Below, piece after piece: positions 8,317-17,404 of a stretch of 64,000 bases of DNA. Under the pieces are notes generated by a model. It was given only the letters and a program-made list of their open reading frames with translations. It was not told the origin of the DNA and did not search any database. The translations under genes were made by a program, and so were the position numbers. Source of the stretch: Haloimpatiens sp042688525 (GTDB lineage Bacteria > Bacillota > Clostridia > Clostridiales > Clostridiaceae); the NCBI RefSeq assembly GCF_042688525.2, contig NZ_JBHWAB010000001.1, positions 434,001 through 498,000 on the forward strand, given 5' to 3'. The first letter of the stretch is position 1; every line of letters begins with the position of its first letter.

Positions 8317-9387
8317 ATGGGTGAAAAAGTTTTAATGAAAGGTAATGAAGCTATTGGCGAAGCTGCTATTAGAGCTAATTGTAAAGCTTTCTTTGGTTAT
8401 CCAATAACGCCTCAAACAGAAGTGGCTGCTTATATGTCAAGAAAGATGCCTAAAATAGGAAGAGTATTTTTGCAAGCAGAAAGTGAAGTAGCTGCTATAA
8501 ATATGGTATATGGAGCTGCTGGTACAGGCGTAAGATGTATGACATCTTCAAGTAGTCCTGGAATAAGTTTAAAATCAGAAGGAATTTCTTATATAGCAGG
8601 TGCAGAACTTCCTTGTGTTATTATAAACATTGTAAGAGGAGGCCCAGGACTTGGAAGTATTCAACCAGCACAATCAGATTATTTCCAAGCAACTAAAGGT
8701 GGAGCACATGGTGATTTTAAAATGCCAGTATTTGCACCATCATCAATACAAGAAATGGTAGATTTAATTCAAGATGCATTTGATGTAGCAGACACATATA
8801 GAAATCCATGTATGATAATGGGAGATGGAATGCTTGGTCAAATGATGGAACCAGTAGAATTTAAAGAAAGACCAAAAAAAGAATTGCCAGAAAAAACTTG
8901 GGCAGCAAATAGCCTTGGAGATAGAAAAGAACATAATGTAATAAATTCACTATATTTAAAACCTGAAGATTTGGAAAAACATAATTTTAAACTTGTTGAT
9001 AAATATAAAGAAATAGAAAAGAATGAAGTTAGATATGAATTATATAATTGTGAAGGTGAAAAAGATTTAATAATCGTAGCATATGGAACTACATCAAGAA
9101 TATGTAAGAATGTTATTAAGATGGCTAAAGAAGAAGGATTGAATATAGGACTTATAAGACCAATAACATTATGGCCATATCCTACTGAAGCATTTGAAAA
9201 AACTATAGATCACACTAAATGTGGATATATTTCAGTAGAAATGAGTTGTGGTCAAATGGTTGAGGATGTAAGACTTGCTTCAAATGGAAGAAAACCAGTA
9301 TATTTCTATGGAAGAACTGGTGGTATGGTTCCACATCCAGAAGATATATTGAATAAGATTAAAGAAATTGTAGGGGGTGTAAAATAA
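8317..9387 (+). CDS. vorB: 2-oxoacid:ferredoxin oxidoreductase alpha subunit, VorB type
   Basis: The 356-residue alpha subunit carries the pyrimidine-side TPP domain: GYPITPQTEVAAYM near residue 28, the acidic VFLQAESEVAAINMVYGAA segment, and the SSSSPGISLKSEGISYIAGAELPCV stretch typical of VorB-type proteins (3-methyl-2-oxobutanoate class). The C-terminal part holds the transketolase-C-like domain. It oxidises a 2-oxoacid to acyl-CoA and CO2 while reducing ferredoxin. Branched-chain 2-oxoacids are the likely substrates by family naming, though 2-oxoglutarate cannot be excluded. It ends at the A of the beta start codon. Confidence 0.88.
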   Translation: MGEKVLMKGNEAIGEAAIRANCKAFFGYPITPQTEVAAYMSRKMPKIGRVFLQAESEVAAINMVYGAAGTGVRCMTSSSSPGISLKSEGISYIAGAELPCVIINIVRGGPGLGSIQPAQSDYFQATKGGAHGDFKMPVFAPSSIQEMVDLIQDAFDVADTYRNPCMIMGDGMLGQMMEPVEFKERPKKELPEKTWAANSLGDRKEHNVINSLYLKPEDLEKHNFKLVDKYKEIEKNEVRYELYNCEGEKDLIIVAYGTTSRICKNVIKMAKEEGLNIGLIRPITLWPYPTEAFEKTIDHTKCGYISVEMSCGQMVEDVRLASNGRKPVYFYGRTGGMVPHPEDILNKIKEIVGGVK

Positions 9388-10136
9388 TGGCTGTTGTATT
9401 TCAACCACCAAAAGCTTTATTAGATGTACCTACACATTATTGTCCAGGATGTACACATGGAATTATTCATAGATTAGTAGCTGAAGTTATTGATGAACTT
9501 GGAATTGTGGACAAGACTATAGGGGTAGCACCTGTAGGATGTTCAGTTCTTGCATATGACTATTTTGCCTGTGATATGTTTGAAGCAGCACATGGTAGAG
9601 CACCAGCTGTTGCAACAGGAATAAAAAGAACAAATCCAGATAAAGTTGTTTTCACATATCAAGGAGATGGTGACTTAGCTGCAATAGGAACTGCTGAAAT
9701 TGTTCATGCTGCAACAAGAGGAGAAAACATAGTAACTGTTTTTGTAAATAACTGTATTTATGGTATGACAGGAGGACAAATGGCTCCAACAACATTGCCT
9801 GGTCAAGTAACTGAAACTACTCCTTATGGAAGAGATACTAAACTTGCAGGATATCCTGTTAGAGTATCAGAAATGCTATCTACTTTAACTGGAGCTTGTT
9901 ATGTTGAAAGAGTATCAGTTGATAGTGTAGGTAATGTAATAAAGGCTAAAAAAGCTATTAAAAAAGCATTTGAAAATCAATTAGCAGGAAAAGGATTCTC
10001 ACTAATTGAAGTATTATCAATTTGTCCAACTAACTGGGGATTATCACCTCAAGAAGCTATGAATTGGTTAAGAGAAAATATGATACCATATTATCCACTT
10101 GGAGTAAAAAAAGATACAACTGAGGAGGTGAAATAA
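9387..10136 (+). CDS. 2-oxoacid:ferredoxin oxidoreductase beta subunit (TPP-binding)
   Basis: The 249-residue beta subunit binds thiamine pyrophosphate. It shows HYCPGCTHG near residue 17 (Cys pair of the beta family), the TPP/Mg motif GDGDLAAIG with VNNCIYGMTGGQ about 30 residues later, and TTPYGRD after it. It overlaps the alpha gene by one base and is followed after one base by the gamma gene, so the complex is produced from one tightly coupled transcript. Confidence 0.92.
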   Translation: MAVVFQPPKALLDVPTHYCPGCTHGIIHRLVAEVIDELGIVDKTIGVAPVGCSVLAYDYFACDMFEAAHGRAPAVATGIKRTNPDKVVFTYQGDGDLAAIGTAEIVHAATRGENIVTVFVNNCIYGMTGGQMAPTTLPGQVTETTPYGRDTKLAGYPVRVSEMLSTLTGACYVERVSVDSVGNVIKAKKAIKKAFENQLAGKGFSLIEVLSICPTNWGLSPQEAMNWLRENMIPYYPLGVKKDTTEEVK

Positions 10137-10137
10137 T

Positions 10138-10665
10138 ATGGCACAAGAAATTATATTTGCTGGTTTTGGAGGACAAGGTATTCTTTCAATGGGAAAATTT
10201 TTAGCTTATGCAGGTATGGATTGTGATTTGAATGTTTCATGGCTTCCATCTTATGGACCAGAAATGCGTGGAGGTACAGCAAACTGTTCTGTAATATTAT
10301 CAGAAGATCCAGTAGGTTCTCCTATCGTTACAGATCCAACTGCTCTTGTAGTTATGAACAGACCTTCTTTAGATAAATTTGAAAAACAAATTGTAAAAGG
10401 CGGTCTTTTAATAATGGATTGTGACCTTGTAAATAGAGAAATAGAAAGAGATGATATTGAAGTTATAAAAATTCCAGCTCAAACTGAAGCAGAAAAAATA
10501 GGTAGTAAAAAAATTGCTAATATGGTTTTATTAGGTGCACTTGTTGAAAAAACAAAAATTGTTTCAATGGATGAGTTATTAGCTTCACTAAAAGCTCATG
10601 GTAAAGAAAAGTTCTATGAGTCAAATAAAAAGGCATTAGAAATAGGTGCTCAGTACGCTAAATAA
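10138..10665 (+). CDS. 2-oxoacid:ferredoxin oxidoreductase gamma subunit
   Basis: A 175-residue POR_N/gamma-family protein. It begins with IIFAGFGGQGILSMGKFLAYAG, the glycine-rich gamma-subunit motif, followed by SWLPSYGPEMRGGTANCSVILS, which contacts CoA and the other subunits in the family. GAGGTG lies just before the ATG, inside the end of the beta gene. It completes the four-subunit enzyme that links amino-acid-derived 2-oxoacids to ferredoxin reduction and, through acyl-CoA, to the Ptb/Buk pathway encoded just upstream. Confidence 0.92.
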   Translation: MAQEIIFAGFGGQGILSMGKFLAYAGMDCDLNVSWLPSYGPEMRGGTANCSVILSEDPVGSPIVTDPTALVVMNRPSLDKFEKQIVKGGLLIMDCDLVNREIERDDIEVIKIPAQTEAEKIGSKKIANMVLLGALVEKTKIVSMDELLASLKAHGKEKFYESNKKALEIGAQYAK

Positions 10666-10679
10666 TTTATATGAATCTT

Positions 10680-10712
10680 AAGGCATAAGTTGTTTTAAAC
10701 TTATGCCTTTTT
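10680..10712 (+). terminator. Terminator of the oxidoreductase operon
   Basis: An 11-bp perfect stem (aaggcataagt with acttatgcctt) with an 8-base loop is followed by TTTTT. It lies 15 bases after the gamma subunit stop. Confidence 0.85.
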
Positions 10713-10941
10713 CGTTATAAATTTATAATTTCTTGACGAAGTGAAAGGTTTTTTATGCAATATGTGCCTTTGTCCAATGTATCATAAAAATTTTAGTCAT
10801 AACAATATGATTAGAGAATATTAATATGATATAGCCAGTGTGGTTTATATCTAATATATATGGTAAAATAATTTATATAAATATAATATTATTCTTAATT
10901 TTCATTATATCAGTGGAAGTTTAAACTTTTCTAATTCCATA
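10713..10941. other. Gene-free stretch with a decayed repeat fragment
   Basis: No gene is visible. At about 10734-10765 the words gaagtgaaaggtttt and atgcaatatgt resemble the right arm of the palindromic repeat found at 21.1, 27.4, 38.9 and 41.3 kb, so this may be a remnant. The rest is AT-rich and should contain the promoter of the bactofilin-like gene. Confidence 0.4.
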
Positions 10942-11005
10942 TATAGGAATAAATAAGAAAAGATAACACATAATATAGGAATAAATAAGAAAAGATAACA
11001 CATAA
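10942..11005 (+). repeat. Perfect 32-bp tandem duplication in a leader
   Basis: The 32-base unit beginning tataggaataaataag occurs twice back to back (10942-10973 and 10974-11005) with no mismatch. The second copy runs directly into the GGGGG ribosome binding site of the next gene. Absence of divergence suggests a recent slip duplication. Confidence 0.95.
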
Positions 11006-11014
11006 GGGGGAAAT

Positions 11015-11752
11015 ATGATGGGGGAAGGTAAAAATTTAAGAATTTCAGGTTCAGGTACAGTAAATGGTGGAAAATATAATGAAGTGCATATATCAGGTTC
11101 AGGGAAGGTAACGGGAGATATAGAATGTGTAGAATTAAAAACTAGTGGTTCATCTAGGATAGAGGGAAATGTAAAAACTGACCTTTTTAAGGCAAGTGGA
11201 TCATGTAGAGTACACGGAAATTTACAGGCAAAAGAAATAAGGGTATCAGGGTCTTCACGTATCGCTGGAAATATTACTACTAAAGAAATTTCTATATCAG
11301 GATCTGCTAAAATAGGACAAGATTTAAAAGCAGAAAAAGTATCTATTTCTGGAGGAGTAAGTATAGGAAAAGATTGTGAATCAGAAGATTTTTGTGGTAG
11401 TGGTGGATTTAAGATAGAGGGGCTTTTGAATGCAGAAAACATAGATGTACAAATAGGTGGAAAATGTACGGTAAGAGAAATAGGTGGAAAAAATATAGAT
11501 ATACGTAATGGAAAAAATTTTGGATTTAATTTGTTTAATTTATTTGGTGATCATTGTGGCAAATTAGTGACTGATACTATAGAAGGAGATAATATATTTC
11601 TTGAAAATACAGTAGCTAACATAGTTAGAGGTAAGAAAGTTATTATTGGAGAAAAATGTGAAATTGAAGTAGTGGAATATACTGAGGAAATTAAAATAGA
11701 TGATAAATCAAAAGTTAATGAAAAAAAGAAAATTGAATTTTCCAATATGTAA
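11015..11752 (+). CDS. Bactofilin-like polymer-forming protein
   Basis: A 245-residue repeat protein. From about residue 5 to 130, strands of the form xISGSGxVxGDI / xxSGSSRIxGNV recur every 17-20 residues, the pattern of a right-handed beta-helix as in bactofilin and polymer-forming cytoskeletal (DUF583) domains. The C-terminal 100 residues continue as shorter beta strands and end in a charged Lys/Glu tail. No signal peptide or membrane helix is seen, so it is probably cytoplasmic or membrane-peripheral. A scaffolding role is inferred from the family. ATG 11018 is an alternative start. A DUF2089 regulator-like gene follows; the pair may be functionally linked. Confidence 0.75.
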   Translation: MMGEGKNLRISGSGTVNGGKYNEVHISGSGKVTGDIECVELKTSGSSRIEGNVKTDLFKASGSCRVHGNLQAKEIRVSGSSRIAGNITTKEISISGSAKIGQDLKAEKVSISGGVSIGKDCESEDFCGSGGFKIEGLLNAENIDVQIGGKCTVREIGGKNIDIRNGKNFGFNLFNLFGDHCGKLVTDTIEGDNIFLENTVANIVRGKKVIIGEKCEIEVVEYTEEIKIDDKSKVNEKKKIEFSNM

Positions 11753-11993
11753 GTATATTTTATTATTGGAAATTTTAGTTGTGGATTGGTATAAGTTGAA
11801 TTGAACATTTTTTACATAAAAATTTAATATATTAATATTTACAAGCTTGTAAATAAAATATATTAATCTATAAATTTTAAATATTAACATTAACATTAAA
11901 TATATTAATATAATACTTGAAAATAGTAAGTAAAACAATTATAATTTATAGATAAGAGATATTGAGGTACGAAAGATTGAGAGGAGTGAGCAT

Positions 11994-12356
11994 GTGTCTC
12001 GTAGAGTTATAAGTAGGTGTCCTGTATGTAATTCTAATTTAGAGGTCACAAGGTTAGAATGCAAAAAATGTGGAACAATAATACAAAATGAGTTCGAATT
12101 ATCAAAATTTGCATATTTAAAAAAAGATCAGTTAAATTTCATAAAAGTATTTGTAAAATGTAGAGGAAATATTAAAGATGTAGAAAAAGAATTAGGAGTT
12201 TCCTATCCTACAGTAAGGGCTAAATTAGATGATGCAATTTCAGCATTAGGGTATACTGTAGATAAAAACTCTAAGAATGATAAGAAGAAAATATTGGAGA
12301 TGGTTGAGCAAGGTACGATAACTCCAGATGAAGCATTAGAAATGATAAAAGAATAA
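11994..12356 (+). CDS. DUF2089-type zinc-ribbon DNA-binding-like protein
   Basis: A 120-residue protein with an N-terminal zinc ribbon (CPVCNSNLEVTRLECKKCG, two CxxC pairs at about residues 9-29). A helix-turn-helix-like segment follows (GNIKDVEKELGVSYPTVRAKLDDA), then a short C-terminal SHOCT-like helix, GTITPDEALEMI. The arrangement fits DUF2089 and suggests a transcriptional regulator, possibly of the preceding bactofilin-like gene, which is inference. Start is GTG 11994 with GGAG at 11982-11985; the overlapping ATG at 11992 is out of frame. Confidence 0.75.
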   Translation: MSRRVISRCPVCNSNLEVTRLECKKCGTIIQNEFELSKFAYLKKDQLNFIKVFVKCRGNIKDVEKELGVSYPTVRAKLDDAISALGYTVDKNSKNDKKKILEMVEQGTITPDEALEMIKE

Positions 12357-12396
12357 AATTCCATGAACCAATGTATCATGGAATTTTATTTTTTTA
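12355..12396 (+). terminator. Terminator after the DUF2089 gene
   Basis: A 12-bp perfect stem (aaaattccatga with tcatggaatttt) and a run of seven T overlap the last codons of the gene. Confidence 0.85.
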
Positions 12397-12555
12397 TCAT
12401 TCAATATATGGAAAATATATACTTATATTTTGTGATTTTGTAGTATTGTTGGGTATATTTTGGAACAATCCTACAATATTAATGTTGTTATAAAATAGTA
12501 ATTATAATATAATAAAACTATGTGTATATTTTTTACTTAGAGTGGAGGAATTTTA

Positions 12556-13905
12556 ATGGGTAGAATGTTTGGAACAGACGGTGTAAGAGGTATTGCCAAT
12601 AGTGAACTTACTTCAGAATTAGCATATAAATTGGGTAGAGCTGGAGCTCATGTTTTAACAGAAGGTACACATAAACCTAAAATTTTGGTTGGAATGGATA
12701 CTAGAATATCAGGAGACATGCTTGAATCTGCTTTAGTATCAGGAATACTGTCTGTAGGAGCTGAAGCTATATGTGTAGGGGTAGTCCCAACACCAGCAAT
12801 AGCATACTTAACTAGAGAATATAATGCAGATGCAGGAGTTATGATTTCGGCATCACACAATCCAGTGGAATACAATGGAATCAAGTTTTTTAATAAATGT
12901 GGATACAAATTAAGTGATGATTTAGAAGATAAGATTCAAGGCACTATAGAAAATAATTTTAAAAATGTACCATCACCTACAGGTGAAAAATTAGGTAGAA
13001 AAATTATAGAAGAATCAGCATTAGAAGATTATATGGAATTTGCAGAATCAACAATAGATTGTGATCTTAAAGGCTTAAAAATAGCTCTTGATTGTGCAAA
13101 TGGTGCATCTTATAAAGCTGCAGTTCAAACGTTTAGAAAGTTAGGTGCTGAAGTTGTAGTTATCAATAATGACCCTGATGGAATAAACATAAACAAAAAT
13201 TGTGGGTCAACTCATCCAGAGGAACTTATGGATTATGTAGTAAGAAAAGGATGCGATTTTGGACTTGCTTTTGATGGAGATGCAGATAGATGTCTTGCAA
13301 TAGATGAAAAAGGAAATCTCGTTAATGGAGATTTTATAATGGCTATATGTGGTAAATACCTAAAAGAAAAGGGTAAATTAAACAAAGATGTAGTAGTTGT
13401 AACAGTTATGAGTAATTTAGGTTTAGATATAGCATTAAAAGAAATAAATGTATCTACTGTAAAGACTAAAGTAGGAGACAGATATGTTTTAGAACAAATG
13501 TTAAAAGAAGATTATAAATTAGGTGGAGAACAATCAGGACATATAATATTCTTAGATTACAATACAACAGGTGACGGTATTGTAACTGGTTTGCAGATTT
13601 CAAGAGTAATTAAAGAAAGTGGAAAGAAATTTTCAGAGCTTGTATCTATAATGAGTGAATTACCACAAATTTTAGCAAATGCTAAGGTACCAAATGATAA
13701 GAAGTCTATATATTTAGAAGACGAAGAAATAATTACAAAAATAAAAGAAATTGAAAATAAATTAGACGGATGTGGAAAAGTTCTTATAAGACCATCTGGA
13801 ACAGAGCCACTTGTTAGGGTTATGCTTGAAGGAAAAGATCAAAGTGAACTAGATGAATTGGCTCATAACCTTGCGAAACTTATAGAAAATAAAGCAAATC
13901 AATAA
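12556..13905 (+). CDS. glmM: Phosphoglucosamine mutase GlmM
   Basis: GlmM converts glucosamine-6-phosphate to glucosamine-1-phosphate for peptidoglycan and other amino-sugar polymers. The 449-residue protein starts MGRMFGTDGVRG. It has the phosphoserine loop ISASHNP (catalytic Ser at about residue 100), the metal loop FDGDADRCLA, the sugar loop GGEQSGHIIF and the C-terminal phosphate loop RPSGTEPLVRVM. GGAGG lies 8 bases upstream of the ATG. It is transcribed alone between two terminators, and not with cdaA/cdaR as in Bacillus. GlmS, the preceding enzyme, is encoded 1.5 kb downstream. Confidence 0.96.
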   Translation: MGRMFGTDGVRGIANSELTSELAYKLGRAGAHVLTEGTHKPKILVGMDTRISGDMLESALVSGILSVGAEAICVGVVPTPAIAYLTREYNADAGVMISASHNPVEYNGIKFFNKCGYKLSDDLEDKIQGTIENNFKNVPSPTGEKLGRKIIEESALEDYMEFAESTIDCDLKGLKIALDCANGASYKAAVQTFRKLGAEVVVINNDPDGININKNCGSTHPEELMDYVVRKGCDFGLAFDGDADRCLAIDEKGNLVNGDFIMAICGKYLKEKGKLNKDVVVVTVMSNLGLDIALKEINVSTVKTKVGDRYVLEQMLKEDYKLGGEQSGHIIFLDYNTTGDGIVTGLQISRVIKESGKKFSELVSIMSELPQILANAKVPNDKKSIYLEDEEIITKIKEIENKLDGCGKVLIRPSGTEPLVRVMLEGKDQSELDELAHNLAKLIENKANQ

Positions 13906-13921
13906 AATAAAGTTTAGATTA

Positions 13922-13970
13922 AAACATAACTAGTCTTATGATATGGATAAGACTAGTTATGTTTTTTTTA
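13922..13970 (+). terminator. Terminator of glmM
   Basis: A long stem (aacataactagtctta with taagactagttatgtt) followed by eight T. Confidence 0.9.
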
Positions 13971-14105
13971 TTGTTAAGGAAATTTATGATTTTTACTTTG
14001 CTTTTAGTATTTTTGAATAAAAACCTGATATTTACTTAAAATATAAATGTATGGGCAGAAATAAATGATAATAGCATATGTTTGAAGTAGAAAGGGGAGA
14101 AGAAA

Positions 14106-15023
14106 GTGAAAGTAAAAAAGGCTATAATTCCAGCAGCGGGATTAGGTACAAGATTTTTACCAGCTACAAAAGCACAACCAAAAGAAATGCTTCCCATAGT
14201 AGATAAACCTACTATTCAATATATAATTGAAGAAGCTGTAGCTTCAGGAATTGAGGAAATATTGATAATTACAGGGCGTAATAAAAGAGCTATTGAAGAT
14301 CATTTTGATAAATCAGTGGAACTAGAAAGCGAATTAGAGAAAAAAGATAAGCAAGATATGTTAAATATGGTTAAAAAAATAAGTAATATGGTTAATATAT
14401 ATTACATAAGACAAAAGGAACCAAGAGGATTAGGGCATGCTATAAATTGTGCAAAAACTTTTGTTGGAGATGAACCGTTTGCAGTTATGCTTGGAGATGA
14501 TGTTGTTGATAGTAAAACGCCTTGTCTTAAACAACTAATAAATTGTTATAATGAATATAAAACTTCTATACTTGGAGTACAAGAAGTACCTTATGATGAT
14601 GTATCAAAATATGGAATAGTAAAAGGAATGCACATAGAAGATGGAGTTTATAAAGTTAAAGATTTAATAGAAAAACCACGGAAAGAAGAAAGTCCTTCTA
14701 ATATTGCTATATTAGGAAGATATATAATAAATCCAAGGATATTTCCAATACTACAAAATACTAAACCAGGTAAAGGAGGAGAAATACAACTTACAGATGC
14801 ATTGAAAACATTAGCTAGGGAAGAAGCAATGTATGCATATATTTTTGAAGGAAGAAGATATGATGTTGGTGATAAACTAGGTTTTTTACAGGCTACTGTG
14901 GAATTTGCATTAAAAAGAGAAAAGTTAAAGGAACCTTTTATGAAATATCTTATAAATGTACAAGAGAATGAAAATTATAGAAAATTATATGATCAAGTTA
15001 TTATGGATAAAAATGAAATATAA
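14106..15023 (+). CDS. galU: UTP-glucose-1-phosphate uridylyltransferase
   Basis: GalU makes UDP-glucose for glycolipids, teichoic acids and capsules. The 305-residue protein has the nucleotidyltransferase signature GLGTRFLPATKAQPKEMLPIVDKP at residues 11-34, QKEPRGLGHA and VMLGDDVVD in the middle, and LIEKP plus GKGGEIQLTDAL in the second half. Start is GTG 14106 with AAAGGGGAGA upstream. UDP-glucose made here could feed the glycosyltransferase encoded at 21.5 kb. It is a single-gene unit with its own terminator. Confidence 0.94.
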   Translation: MKVKKAIIPAAGLGTRFLPATKAQPKEMLPIVDKPTIQYIIEEAVASGIEEILIITGRNKRAIEDHFDKSVELESELEKKDKQDMLNMVKKISNMVNIYYIRQKEPRGLGHAINCAKTFVGDEPFAVMLGDDVVDSKTPCLKQLINCYNEYKTSILGVQEVPYDDVSKYGIVKGMHIEDGVYKVKDLIEKPRKEESPSNIAILGRYIINPRIFPILQNTKPGKGGEIQLTDALKTLAREEAMYAYIFEGRRYDVGDKLGFLQATVEFALKREKLKEPFMKYLINVQENENYRKLYDQVIMDKNEI

Positions 15024-15060
15024 GTATATATAAGTATATTGATATGTGAATATTTTGTAA

Positions 15061-15097
15061 AAACATGCGTAAATGATATCATTATGCATGTTTTTTT
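15061..15097 (+). terminator. Terminator of galU
   Basis: An aaacatgc/gcatgttt stem with an inner aatgat/atcatt extension is followed by seven T. Confidence 0.85.
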
Positions 15098-15200
15098 GAC
15101 TTTAAAGAGTATTTTTATATTGACCAAGCAAAATTGTTTGAATATAATAAAGTGAGGCTTTTATTTTTTTTGAAGGAGGATAGAATTTTAAATTTTATAA

Positions 15201-15362
15201 AGCGCCAGGACTTAAAGAATTATAGATTTTATTTAAGTTGACGAGGATGGGGAGTATCGAATATTCGGCGGATGCCCCACGGTATGGTACTACCGTTAAA
15301 GATTAATAAAATCAGGAAGCGATTTCTGTTACAACATTAATTACGTACTAAAAGCCTACAAA
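15201..15362 (+). ncRNA. glmS ribozyme (GlcN6P-activated, self-cleaving)
   Basis: The start AGCGCCAG is the conserved cleavage-site context, with cut expected between A15201 and G15202. It is followed by a P2 pairing (acttaaa / tttaagt), the core TTGACGAGG, and the P3 stem ggggagtatcgaatattcgg closing on GCGGATGCCCC. A cggta/taccg hairpin follows. These match glmS ribozymes closely. Glucosamine-6-phosphate triggers cleavage and loss of the glmS message, so the enzyme is controlled by its product. The 3' limit is approximate. Confidence 0.95.
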
Positions 15363-15397
15363 AATATTTATAGATATTGAAAGGTAGGTTATATAGA

Positions 15398-17227
15398 ATG
15401 TGTGGAATAGTTGGATATTTAGGTAAAAATCAAGCTTCATCAATATTAGTAGATGGATTAAGTAAACTAGAATATAGAGGATATGATTCAGCAGGAGTTG
15501 CTATTTTAAATGATGAAGGATTAATGAATGTTACAAAATGCAAAGGTAGACTTGCAAATTTAGAAGAAAAATTAAAAGAAAATCCTATACACGGAACTGT
15601 AGGTATTGGACATACAAGATGGGCAACTCACGGAGAGCCATCTGATGTAAATTCACATCCTCATACTAATGAAAAAGGAACAATAGCTGTTGTTCATAAC
15701 GGTATAATAGAAAATTACATGAAATTAAGAGAATGGCTTACTTCAGAAGGATATACTTTTAAATCTGAGACAGACACAGAAGTAATACCTCATTTAGTTG
15801 ATTATTTTTACAATGGAGATATTGTAGAAGCTGTAATGAAAGCAGTTACTAAGATGGAAGGAAGTTATGCTATAGGAGTAGTATCTACTTATGAACCAGG
15901 AAAACTAGTAGCTGTAAGAAAAGATAGTCCTTTAATAGTTGGTCTTGGTAAAGATGAATATTTTATAGCATCAGATATACCAGCTGTATTAAATCATACA
16001 AGAGACGTATATTTACTTGAAGATAAAGAATTTGTAGTTATAGATGAAAAAGGAGTTACTCTTTTAGATACAGTAGGAAGAGAAATAAATAAAGATGTAT
16101 TCCATGTAACTTGGGATGCAAATGCTGCTGAAAAAGGTGGATATGAGCATTTTATGCTAAAAGAAATTCATGAACAGCCAAAAGCTATAAGAGATACAAT
16201 GACTTCTAGAATAGTAAAAAATGAAAAAATAAAACTAGATGATATAACAATAACACAAGAGCAAATAAAAAATATTGATAAAATATATATAGTTGCATGT
16301 GGTACTGCATATCATGCAGGAGTAATCGGAAAATATGCAATAGAAAAATTAGCTAGAATACCAGTTGAAGTAGAGGTAGCATCAGAATTTAGATATAGAA
16401 ATCCAATTATAAATGAAAAAACTTTAATGATAGTTGTAAGTCAATCAGGAGAAACAGCTGATACTTTAGCAGCTCTTAGAGAAGCTAAAAGACAAAAGGC
16501 TAGAGTTATAGCAGTTACAAATGTTGTTGGAAGTTCAATTTCAAGAGAAGCAGACGATGTATTATATACTTGGGCTGGACCAGAAATAGCTGTTGCTTCA
16601 ACAAAAGCTTATGTAACTCAATTAATAGCAATGTATATAATAGCATTATTCTTTGCTGAAAATAAAGGAACATTATCAAATGAAGAAATAGAAGAGATAA
16701 AAGAAGAAATGTTACTTCTTCCAGAAAAAGCAGAAAAAGTTTTAGAAACAAAAGTTGTAGTTGAAAAATTTGCAGCAAACAACTATATGCACAGAGATAT
16801 GTTCTTCTTAGGAAGAGGTCTTGACTATGCAGTAGCAATGGAAGGATCATTAAAATTAAAAGAAATATCATACATTCACTCAGAAGCATATGCTGCAGGA
16901 GAACTTAAACATGGTCCAATAGCTCTTATAGAAGATGGAACAGTAGTAATAGCTTTAGCTACTCAAGAAGTTTTATTTGAAAAAATGGTAAGTAACATAA
17001 AAGAAGTTAAAACAAGAGGAGCTAATGTATTAGCTTTTGCAATGGAAGGACACAATGAAATAGAAAAAACAGTTGATGTAGCTAGATATATACCAAGAAC
17101 ATTAGAAGTACTAGCACCAGTACTTTCAGTAATACCTCTTCAACTTCTTTCATACTATACAGCAATAGCTAAAGGTTGCGATGTTGATAAACCAAGAAAT
17201 CTTGCTAAATCTGTTACAGTTGAATAG
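15398..17227 (+). CDS. glmS: Glutamine-fructose-6-phosphate aminotransferase GlmS
   Basis: GlmS makes glucosamine-6-phosphate from fructose-6-phosphate and glutamine, the entry to amino-sugar synthesis. Starting at ATG 15398 the protein reads MCGIVGYLG, so after Met removal Cys2 becomes the catalytic N-terminal nucleophile; the longer frame from 15377 would destroy this. The N-terminal glutaminase domain (YRGYDSAG, GHTRWATHG) is followed by two SIS isomerase domains (VSQSGETADT near residue 350). The end, PRNLAKSVTVE, is the classic GlmS C-terminus. At 609 aa it is full length. The GGTAGG upstream is spaced correctly, and the glmS ribozyme lies in the leader. Confidence 0.97.
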   Translation: MCGIVGYLGKNQASSILVDGLSKLEYRGYDSAGVAILNDEGLMNVTKCKGRLANLEEKLKENPIHGTVGIGHTRWATHGEPSDVNSHPHTNEKGTIAVVHNGIIENYMKLREWLTSEGYTFKSETDTEVIPHLVDYFYNGDIVEAVMKAVTKMEGSYAIGVVSTYEPGKLVAVRKDSPLIVGLGKDEYFIASDIPAVLNHTRDVYLLEDKEFVVIDEKGVTLLDTVGREINKDVFHVTWDANAAEKGGYEHFMLKEIHEQPKAIRDTMTSRIVKNEKIKLDDITITQEQIKNIDKIYIVACGTAYHAGVIGKYAIEKLARIPVEVEVASEFRYRNPIINEKTLMIVVSQSGETADTLAALREAKRQKARVIAVTNVVGSSISREADDVLYTWAGPEIAVASTKAYVTQLIAMYIIALFFAENKGTLSNEEIEEIKEEMLLLPEKAEKVLETKVVVEKFAANNYMHRDMFFLGRGLDYAVAMEGSLKLKEISYIHSEAYAAGELKHGPIALIEDGTVVIALATQEVLFEKMVSNIKEVKTRGANVLAFAMEGHNEIEKTVDVARYIPRTLEVLAPVLSVIPLQLLSYYTAIAKGCDVDKPRNLAKSVTVE

Positions 17228-17245
17228 TAAGCAGAGTAGGAATAA

Positions 17246-17307
17246 AATTTAATTAAGATAATTATCCACAGTTTCATTTTACGTAAAGATGAAACTGTGG
17301 ATTTTTT
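17246..17307 (+). repeat. 62-bp direct repeat, copy 1 (contains the glmS terminator)
   Basis: This 62-base sequence recurs without mismatch at 18428-18489. It includes a 12-bp stem (ccacagtttcat / atgaaactgtgg, 17266-17300) followed by T residues, so copy 1 serves as the glmS terminator. Confidence 0.95.
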
Positions 17308-17308
17308 T
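17266..17308 (+). terminator. Terminator of glmS
   Basis: A 12-bp perfect stem with a loop of 11 bases and a run of seven T, 38 bases after the glmS stop. It lies inside the first 62-bp repeat. Confidence 0.9.
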
Positions 17309-17404
17309 AATAAAATGAATTATGAAATAGAGGAAATAACACAGCTCAAATAGAATAAGTGATAAAATAATAAAAACATTAGGTTATAAGGGGAGTGATA
17401 AAAT

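Noticed and set aside
10942..11005. Two identical 32-base units as a tiny CRISPR array
   Set aside because: There is no spacer between the units, no further copies and no cas gene in the window.
16515..16889. Leu-rich antisense open frame inside glmS
   Set aside because: It is a by-product of the strong codon bias of glmS and has no start signal.
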